Below, piece by piece: positions 6,173-11,022 of a stretch of DNA of 11,022 nucleotides. The position numbers and the translations under genes are program-made. Numbering within the stretch: position 1 is the stretch's first letter; every line of letters begins with the position of its first letter. The stretch comes from Gammaproteobacteria bacterium. GTDB lineage: Bacteria; Pseudomonadota; Gammaproteobacteria; Xanthomonadales; Rhodanobacteraceae. The DNA is taken from the NCBI GenBank assembly GCA_005877675.1, contig VBNZ01000052.1, positions 550-11,571 on the forward strand, written 5' to 3'. Below the pieces are notes generated by a model. It searched no databases, was not told where the DNA came from, and was given only the letters and a program-made list of their open reading frames with translations.

Positions 6173-8029
6173 ATGCCTTTCGCAACTGACGCGACCCGAG
6201 TTCGAACCTGGCATCTTGCGCTGATCGGATTGCTGATGGCCGGCGAAATCGCTTGCGGTGCGTTGACTTCTACCGCGAGCAATGATTCTGCGCGCGACGT
6301 TTTTTTCGCACAGCAGATAGCCGCCGGTGCATATTTCCCGCTGTCGGGGCCGGCGATCAACAGCATGCTGCATCTTGGGCCACTGTGGTTCTATGTATTG
6401 GCGCCGATTCTGTGGCTGATACCGAATGCCGCAGCCGTGACCGCAGTGATGGCGCTTATCGGAGCAGCGCAATTTCCGCTCGCTTATCAACTCGGACGTC
6501 AGGTAGGCAGCCCGCGCGCGGGAATCCTGTTTGTGCTTGGACTCGCCTTGCCAGGCTATCTTGCGAGTTCGCTCGGATTGATGACGCATGTCATTGCGGT
6601 AATTCCAAGTGTGCTGTTTGCGGCGCTTGCAACGTTGAATTATCGCAGCGCCCCGTGCACCTCCCGCGCCGTTGTGCTTGGCTTGGCGCTCGCATGCGCG
6701 ATCAATTCGCATCCGACGGCGTGGTTGCTTGCTGCGATTCTCGGAATGTGGTCGATGTGCATCGCGTCCGCGTGGCGAGAACGTGCTGCGCATGCTGCCA
6801 TTGTCGCCGGGCTGCTCGCCCTCAGTCTCGCGCCGATGCTTTACGAGCAGTTTCGCGAAGGTTTCCCAGATGGTACGGCCACCGCCGCGCAGGCGCGCAA
6901 CGAGTGGAGCTTTCCCTCCCTCGTAGCCGGACTTCGCCTGATATATGCAACGGTATTCAACGGGCCGCGCTATGTGCTGCGCTTCTGGATGGAATGGCCG
7001 GCGTCGACGGTACGAGTCGCATTCGCGATTTACGCAGCGGTGGTCGTGGCAGGCATCGGCGGCGTACTGCTGCGTTTTGTGAGAGAACCGAAAAAACGCC
7101 GGCTGATTACTGTGCTGGCCATCATGCTGCTCCTGCAATCGATGTTCGTCAGCGCGGTGCGTGCGGTGATGCCGCCATGGATGGTGCTGGCGCACCTTCC
7201 ATTGGTTGCCGCGCTATTGGCGCTCGGGTGGGAGACGTGCTGCGCGACAGGGCGCCACGTGGCGGCGCTGATTGGATCAGGGCTGACAGTGACAACCGTG
7301 GTGACGCTGCTGATCTGGATCGGTTTCATGCCGGGGCCGCTCGATCATGCCGAGATTTCGCCATCGGCAGGGATGCGCGGCTCGTACGACGTTCGCGATT
7401 ACGAAGAAACGGCTTACACCTACCGTCTCCCGCGCATACCTTTTCGGCAGTTGTTTGCCTTGGGCGAGCCGCTGTGCCAGCCGGTGACTTTGTATGGACA
7501 TTACGCATACCTGGTCGATCTCAGCTTTGCAGTCAGCGCGATGCAGCGCTGCGGACAAGCGAAAAGCGTCCAATTCGGAGGCGATGGAACCCCTGCTGCC
7601 AGCTACGTCGGTCTGCACGAAAGCGCGTGGGCGCGCCTGGGTTCGATGCCGGCGACTCGGATTGGCGTGATCGGAATAACCAGACCCACGGCAGTGTGGC
7701 ACAGCCCCGTTCCGACTCAACCGCGATTTCCGCGTCTGCTCAATACGCCGCCACCGCGCCATGTCGACACGCGGCAGTTCAGCATAAGCGGCACTACGAC
7801 GGCCGATCAGGCGGTGCTCGTGTCTCACCGGGCGCATCGTTCGACCCCGTTCCGCGTGATCGGCGCGACACTCAACGGCAAGCCGGTCGAGTCAGCGTAT
7901 CGCGATGAGATCAGTGTGATCTTTCGCGCACCTGCGGAATATCCAAATGGCGCGCAAGCACGTTGGGAAGTGCAGATCGAAGCGACTGCGGAGTATGTCG
8001 ACGTACTGACTTTCGCGACAGAGCGATAG
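6173..8029 (+). CDS. GT-C-type membrane glycosyltransferase (ArnT/PMT-like), hypothetical
   Basis: This is a predicted 618-residue polytopic inner-membrane protein. About ten or more hydrophobic segments fill residues 10-390, followed by a soluble tail of roughly 225 residues that should face the periplasm. In the first loop, NDSARD (residues 37-42) is followed by amphipathic sequence and LHLGPLWFYVLAP. This layout is that of ArnT/PMT-like GT-C enzymes, where an acidic residue of the first periplasmic loop is catalytic. Such enzymes transfer a sugar from a polyprenyl-phosphate carrier to lipid A, a glycan or a protein; donor and acceptor here are unknown. The C-terminal tail is not recognised; it is rich in Pro and Arg and looks beta-structured toward the end (TRQFSISGTT, ARWEVQIEAT). 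The ATG at 6173 was preferred to a GTG six bases upstream; neither has a clear ribosome binding site. A TATATT at 6140-6145 may be its -10 box. The gene ends nine bases before the convergent lptB stop. Confidence 0.72.
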   Translation: MPFATDATRVRTWHLALIGLLMAGEIACGALTSTASNDSARDVFFAQQIAAGAYFPLSGPAINSMLHLGPLWFYVLAPILWLIPNAAAVTAVMALIGAAQFPLAYQLGRQVGSPRAGILFVLGLALPGYLASSLGLMTHVIAVIPSVLFAALATLNYRSAPCTSRAVVLGLALACAINSHPTAWLLAAILGMWSMCIASAWRERAAHAAIVAGLLALSLAPMLYEQFREGFPDGTATAAQARNEWSFPSLVAGLRLIYATVFNGPRYVLRFWMEWPASTVRVAFAIYAAVVVAGIGGVLLRFVREPKKRRLITVLAIMLLLQSMFVSAVRAVMPPWMVLAHLPLVAALLALGWETCCATGRHVAALIGSGLTVTTVVTLLIWIGFMPGPLDHAEISPSAGMRGSYDVRDYEETAYTYRLPRIPFRQLFALGEPLCQPVTLYGHYAYLVDLSFAVSAMQRCGQAKSVQFGGDGTPAASYVGLHESAWARLGSMPATRIGVIGITRPTAVWHSPVPTQPRFPRLLNTPPPRHVDTRQFSISGTTTADQAVLVSHRAHRSTPFRVIGATLNGKPVESAYRDEISVIFRAPAEYPNGAQARWEVQIEATAEYVDVLTFATER

Positions 8030-8038
8030 CTGTCGGCG

Positions 8039-8758
8039 CTACATCCTGAATTCTTTGCCGAGATAGACTTCGCGCACCTGCTTGTTCGCGAGGACATCCT
8101 GCGGTGAGCCTTTGGCGAGCACGGCGCCCTCGCTCATGATGTAGGCGCGGTCGCAGATGCCGAGCGTTTCGCGCACGTTGTGATCGGTGATGAGGATGCC
8201 GATCCCGCGCGACTTGAGCTGCTTGACGATGCGCTGAATCTCCACGACCGAGATCGGATCGATGCCGGCGAACGGCTCGTCGAGCAGCATGAAGCGCGGC
8301 TTGGCGGCCAGCGCGCGCGTGATCTCGACGCGGCGGCGTTCACCGCCGGACAGCGACACGCCTTTTGAATCGGCGATATGCGCGATCTGCAATTCGTCGA
8401 GCAGCGATTCGAGTTCCTTGCGGCGGCCGTCGGCGTCGAGGTCTTCGCGCAATTCGAGGATCGCGAGCACGTTCTCGGCCACGGTGAGGCGGCGGAAAAC
8501 CGAGGGCTCCTGCGGCAGATAGCCGACGCCGAGCTTGGCGCGGCCGTGCATCGGCATCTGCGTGATGTCTTCCTTGTCGAGCGTGATGCGTCCGGCGTCG
8601 GCGCCGACGAGGCCGACGACCATGTAGAACGTCGTGGTCTTGCCCGCGCCGTTGGGGCCGAGCAGACCGACGATTTCGCCTTCCTTGAGCGTGAAGGCAA
8701 AGTCGCGCACGACGGCGCGGCCCTTGTAGCTTTTTTGCAGACCCGTTGCGAGGAGCAT
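8039..8758 (-). CDS. lptB: LPS export ABC transporter ATPase LptB
   Basis: This 239-residue cytoplasmic ATPase of the LptB2FGC complex powers extraction of lipopolysaccharide from the inner membrane. All ABC elements are visible: Walker A GPNGAGKTT at residues 34-42 (Lys40), signature LSGGERRR, Walker B LLDEPFAGID with catalytic Glu161, and the switch His193 in ITDHNVRE. The Q-loop region YLPQEPSVFRRLTV is the typical LptB version. The length matches the E. coli protein (241 residues) with a two-residue offset. The start is ATG at 8758, whose A is shared with the TGA of lptA (TGATG), which indicates translational coupling. The frame is open much further upstream, but that part lies over lptA in another frame and is not coding. 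In many gammaproteobacteria rpoN follows lptB; here a convergent gene does. Identification is near certain. Confidence 0.97.
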   Translation of the reverse strand: MLLATGLQKSYKGRAVVRDFAFTLKEGEIVGLLGPNGAGKTTTFYMVVGLVGADAGRITLDKEDITQMPMHGRAKLGVGYLPQEPSVFRRLTVAENVLAILELREDLDADGRRKELESLLDELQIAHIADSKGVSLSGGERRRVEITRALAAKPRFMLLDEPFAGIDPISVVEIQRIVKQLKSRGIGILITDHNVRETLGICDRAYIMSEGAVLAKGSPQDVLANKQVREVYLGKEFRM

Positions 8759-9414
8759 CAGTGCTTGTCGGCCTTCTTGTCGGCCGGCTTGGTCGCGGGT
8801 TTGTCGGTCGCCTTCGCCGCCGGCGCAGTGCCGCCCGGATAGCCGCAGTTGTTCGTGCTCGCCGCTGGCTGCTCGGTCTGTGCCTCCATCACCATATGGA
8901 TGCGGCCCTGCGCGGCGCCGACCTGGCCCGATTCCATATCGCCGGTGTCGGTGTTGTAGAGCATGTGCTCGCCATGAAATTCGCCGCGTCCCGCCTGCGT
9001 CACGACCACATTGCCGGTCAGATCGGCGAGATTGGTCAGCGGGTTGTAGTCGATCTTGTCCGCGTTTGCGGTCATCAGCGAGCAATCGCCGTCGTGCAGC
9101 TGCTGCATATGCGCCTGTTTGCCGGTCAGGATCACGCGGGCGATTTTGCCGCCGTTCGCGCCTGCGCCCGCGGGCGTCTGATGAATCGTCGCGTGACCTG
9201 AGTTCATCTTGATCGAGCCCTTGGTGATCAAGACATTGCCGTCGAGATCGGTGACGTTCGGGTCGTTCGCCGCACCGGTCTTGCTCTGCACGGTTTTCTG
9301 ATACGCCGCATCGATATTGGTCGCCTGATTCTTGTCGCTCTTGAGCGCAAATGCGCTACCCGAAACGGCGAGCGCAACGACGCCGGCGAGTAGCGAGAAA
9401 TTTTTAGCCGCCAT
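8758..9414 (-). CDS. lptA: LPS transport periplasmic protein LptA
   Basis: This 218-residue protein forms the periplasmic bridge that carries lipopolysaccharide between the inner-membrane LptC and the outer-membrane LptD. A signal peptide covers residues 1-23, with likely cleavage after AFA. The mature part has the beta-jellyroll repeats of the OstA/LptA family, for example VTDLDGNVLITKGSIKMNSG and ADLTGNVVVTQAGRGEFHGE. It is longer than E. coli LptA (185 residues), partly through a C-terminal tail of repeated Lys, Ala, Pro and Asp. Two cysteines, at residues 111 and 190, could pair in the oxidising periplasm. The start ATG at 9414 lies inside the end of lptC (11-base overlap) and is preceded by GGGGA at 9421-9425. 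Its stop shares one base with the lptB start. Family and position in the operon make the call firm. Confidence 0.95.
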   Translation of the reverse strand: MAAKNFSLLAGVVALAVSGSAFALKSDKNQATNIDAAYQKTVQSKTGAANDPNVTDLDGNVLITKGSIKMNSGHATIHQTPAGAGANGGKIARVILTGKQAHMQQLHDGDCSLMTANADKIDYNPLTNLADLTGNVVVTQAGRGEFHGEHMLYNTDTGDMESGQVGAAQGRIHMVMEAQTEQPAASTNNCGYPGGTAPAAKATDKPATKPADKKADKH

Positions 9415-10030
9415 TTTGTTTCCCCGGATAAGAAATCATGTGGACTTCGGACAACAGTTCGATCGTCTTCAGGTCGAGATCCGCCTTCATGCCGACGCTG
9501 CGCGAGATAGTGCTCGCGTCGCTGATTGTCGTCGGCGCCGCGGTTTCCATGCGCTTGTCGCGATGCACGCCTGCGACGATCTTGCCTTGCGCGTCCTTCG
9601 CCTTCGGATCGGTCGTGATCGTGAGGTCGCGCGTAGCGAGATCAACCTGATTGACCTTGTCGGTCGGCACGCGATGCATCAGCACCTTGCCTTCGAGCTT
9701 CATGATCGTGCCGTCCTTGTTCACCCAAGCGGAGTCCGACGTGCCTTTCCAGACATTGCTGCTGTTGTCGACGATCTCGTAATCGGGCGCGGCAACGTAG
9801 ATCGAGCCGTCGTCGTCGCGCCGCGTCAGATGCGGCGCGATCACGGTGAAGGTATGGCTGCCATCGGTGTCCATCGCGTCGAGTGTGAACTTGTCGAGCG
9901 TGTAGCCCGAACGCGGCGGGCCGGTGAACGCGTTTGGATCTTCGCGCGGACGCAGGCTCCAGCCCAGCAGCCATGTCGCCACCGCGACGGCAGCGAGCAG
10001 AAAAATCGTAAGAACAGACCGGCGATCCAT
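9404..10030 (-). CDS. lptC: LPS export protein LptC
   Basis: This 208-residue bitopic inner-membrane protein receives lipopolysaccharide from LptB2FG and passes it to LptA. One membrane helix lies at about residues 5-24 (a Leu/Ala-rich stretch beginning VLTIFLLAAV), preceded by MDRR, so the N-terminus stays in the cytoplasm. The periplasmic domain shows the LptC pattern: YTLDKFTLDAMDTDGSHTFT, RRDDDGSIYVAAPDYEIV, and the later AATTISDAS-like region leading to a C-terminal strand LLSEVHMISYPG. The length is close to that of E. coli LptC (191 residues). The ATG at 10030 follows the kdsC stop after a 13-base gap, and the 3' end overlaps lptA by 11 bases, consistent with one transcript. LptC sequences diverge widely; the call rests on sequence pattern plus its fixed position between kdsC and lptA. 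Confidence 0.93.
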   Translation of the reverse strand: MDRRSVLTIFLLAAVAVATWLLGWSLRPREDPNAFTGPPRSGYTLDKFTLDAMDTDGSHTFTVIAPHLTRRDDDGSIYVAAPDYEIVDNSSNVWKGTSDSAWVNKDGTIMKLEGKVLMHRVPTDKVNQVDLATRDLTITTDPKAKDAQGKIVAGVHRDKRMETAAPTTISDASTISRSVGMKADLDLKTIELLSEVHMISYPGKQNGG

Positions 10031-10043
10031 CAGGCGTGAGTGC

Positions 10044-10592
10044 TCATGACCAGTAAGCGCGCTCGGCTTCCGCCTTGCCCTGTGCCGCGATGAGCAGATC
10101 GCAGACTTCGCGCGCCGCGCCTTCGCCGCCGCGTGCGTGCGTGCGCCAGTGTGCGTGCTCGTGCACCCAGGGGTGCGCGTTGGCAGGTGCGATCGCGAGG
10201 CCGACGCGGCGCATCACCGGCAGATCAACCACGTCGTCGCCGACATAGCACACATCCTGCGGCTGCAAGGCGAGCGCGGCGATCAGATGCTCGTAGCACT
10301 CGAGCTTGCGCAGTTGACCCTGGTACACGTGCACGATGCCGAGTTCGGCCGTACGCTCGGTAACGACATGGCTCTGGCGTGCGGTGATCACGCCGACCTC
10401 GACGCCGTAGAACATCAGGCGCTTCATGCCGAGCCCGTCCTGCGAATGAAAAGCCTTGAGCTCGCTGCCGTCCGCGGCGTACCACAGGCGGCCGTCGGTC
10501 AGAACGCCGTCGACGTCGAAGATCGCGAGCTTCACGCGCGCGGCGCGCGCGAGCACCTCGGCGGGCGGATTGTGGATGTGAGAGTAAGGCAC
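10044..10592 (-). CDS. kdsC: 3-deoxy-D-manno-octulosonate 8-phosphate phosphatase KdsC
   Basis: This 182-residue cytoplasmic HAD-family phosphatase hydrolyses Kdo-8-phosphate to Kdo, the sugar linking lipid A to the LPS core. HAD motif I is DVDGVLTDG with the nucleophile Asp26 and acid/base Asp28. Motif II is in GVITARQS, and motif IV is CYVGDDVVDLPVM. The end GGEGAAREVCDLLIAAQGK is the standard KdsC C-terminal region, whose tail completes the active site of a neighbouring subunit in the tetramer. The protein is cap-less (C0), as expected for this length. The start is GTG at 10592, one base after the TGA of kdsD, suggesting coupled translation. This start keeps the short leader common in the family. 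Followed by lptC after 13 bases. Confidence 0.96.
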   Translation of the reverse strand: MPYSHIHNPPAEVLARAARVKLAIFDVDGVLTDGRLWYAADGSELKAFHSQDGLGMKRLMFYGVEVGVITARQSHVVTERTAELGIVHVYQGQLRKLECYEHLIAALALQPQDVCYVGDDVVDLPVMRRVGLAIAPANAHPWVHEHAHWRTHARGGEGAAREVCDLLIAAQGKAEAERAYWS

Positions 10593-10593
10593 T

Positions 10594-11022
10594 TCAGACT
10601 ACGCGTGCGCGCAACAGGTCGTGAATGTTCAATGCGCCGACTACGTCGCCTGCGGCATCGACGACGAGCAGCGCGTGGATTTTGTGATCCTCCATCAGAT
10701 GCGCGGCCTCGACCGCGAGACGGTCGGCGCCGATGGTCTTCGGATGCGGATTCATCAGCTGCGTCACCGGCGTCGCCCGCAGGTCGATGTCGTCGTCGTC
10801 GACCGCGCGGCGCAGGTCGCCGTCGGTGAAGACGCCGACCAGATGCTGCGTGCCGGGCGTCACCACGGCAGTCATGCCGAGCCCCTTGCCGGTCATCTCG
10901 ACCAGCGCATCGGACAGACTCGCGTTCGCAGCGATCATCGGCACTTTGGCGCCGGTGTGCATGATGTCGCTGATGTGCAGCAGCAGGCGCCGGCCGAGCG
11001 AGCCGGCCGGGTGCGAGCGCGC
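10594..11022 (-). CDS. kdsD: Arabinose-5-phosphate isomerase KdsD, C-terminal part (5' end outside window)
   Basis: The frame is open to the right edge. The visible 142 residues begin with ARSHPAGSLGRRLLLHISDIM, the characteristic junction between the sugar isomerase (SIS) domain and the CBS region of KdsD/KpsF. Two CBS domains follow: the first around VPMIAANASLSDALVEMTGK and GVFTDGDLRRA, the second around MNPHPKTIGADRLAVEAAHL and ALLVVDAAG. KdsD converts ribulose 5-phosphate to arabinose 5-phosphate, the first committed step to Kdo. The CBS pair is thought to regulate the isomerase. The catalytic SIS domain is outside the window, so its integrity cannot be judged. An ATG at 10962 is internal, not the start. 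One base separates this gene from kdsC, so the two Kdo steps are co-transcribed. Confidence 0.95.
   Translation of the reverse strand, partial: ARSHPAGSLGRRLLLHISDIMHTGAKVPMIAANASLSDALVEMTGKGLGMTAVVTPGTQHLVGVFTDGDLRRAVDDDDIDLRATPVTQLMNPHPKTIGADRLAVEAAHLMEDHKIHALLVVDAAGDVVGALNIHDLLRARVV

Noticed and set aside
5981..7195. A 404-codon minus-strand open frame spanning the deaminase start and the GT-C gene
   Set aside because: It runs antisense to the membrane protein and has an unusual Arg/Gln/His-rich composition typical of a shadow frame.
6385..7908. A 507-codon plus-strand open frame within the GT-C gene
   Set aside because: It is a different frame of the same strand; the GT-C frame gives well-formed membrane helices while this one is Arg- and Cys-rich with no pattern.
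8758..9085. N-terminal extension of lptB by about 109 residues
   Set aside because: The extension overlaps lptA in another frame and matches no LptB; the ATG at 8758 with TGATG coupling gives the standard length.

Overview
The window is GC-rich DNA from a Gram-negative bacterium. The right third (about 8039 to the right edge) is a minus-strand lipopolysaccharide gene string, kdsD-kdsC-lptC-lptA-lptB, transcribed in that order. This order and the protein sequences point to a gammaproteobacterium, probably of the Xanthomonadales/Rhodanobacteraceae kind. That placement is inferred from gene order and general protein appearance; no database search was possible.

The left two thirds are an accessory-looking block of single genes on alternating strands. 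From the left: the 3' end of a c-type cytochrome-like protein and a strong hairpin terminator; a 320-residue protein with a DVDDT motif and QW-like motifs of the class II terpene cyclase/squalene cyclase fold; on the opposite strand a 955-residue protein joining two tandem 75-residue modules, a GT4-type glycosyltransferase and a UbiA-type membrane prenyltransferase; a 358-base divergent intergenic region; an extended-SDR NAD-dependent epimerase/dehydratase; a yeast-type (FCY1-like) cytosine deaminase; and a large GT-C-type membrane glycosyltransferase.

The lpt/kds genes work together. KdsD and KdsC provide Kdo for inner-core LPS, while LptC, LptA and LptB are the bitopic membrane protein, periplasmic bridge and ATPase of the LPS exporter. 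They are tightly packed or overlapping, as in one operon. The accessory genes share a theme of isoprenoid and sugar chemistry at the membrane (cyclase-like fold, UbiA, GT4, SDR, GT-C), but their roles and cooperation are inferred from families and proximity only.

The most notable items are the GT4-UbiA fusion and the small DxDD protein facing it. They converge so tightly that their stop codons overlap. A second convergent pair (epimerase/deaminase) overlaps in the same way, and a third (GT-C/lptB) is separated by 9 bases. No tRNA, rRNA, CRISPR array, transposase or phage gene was seen.
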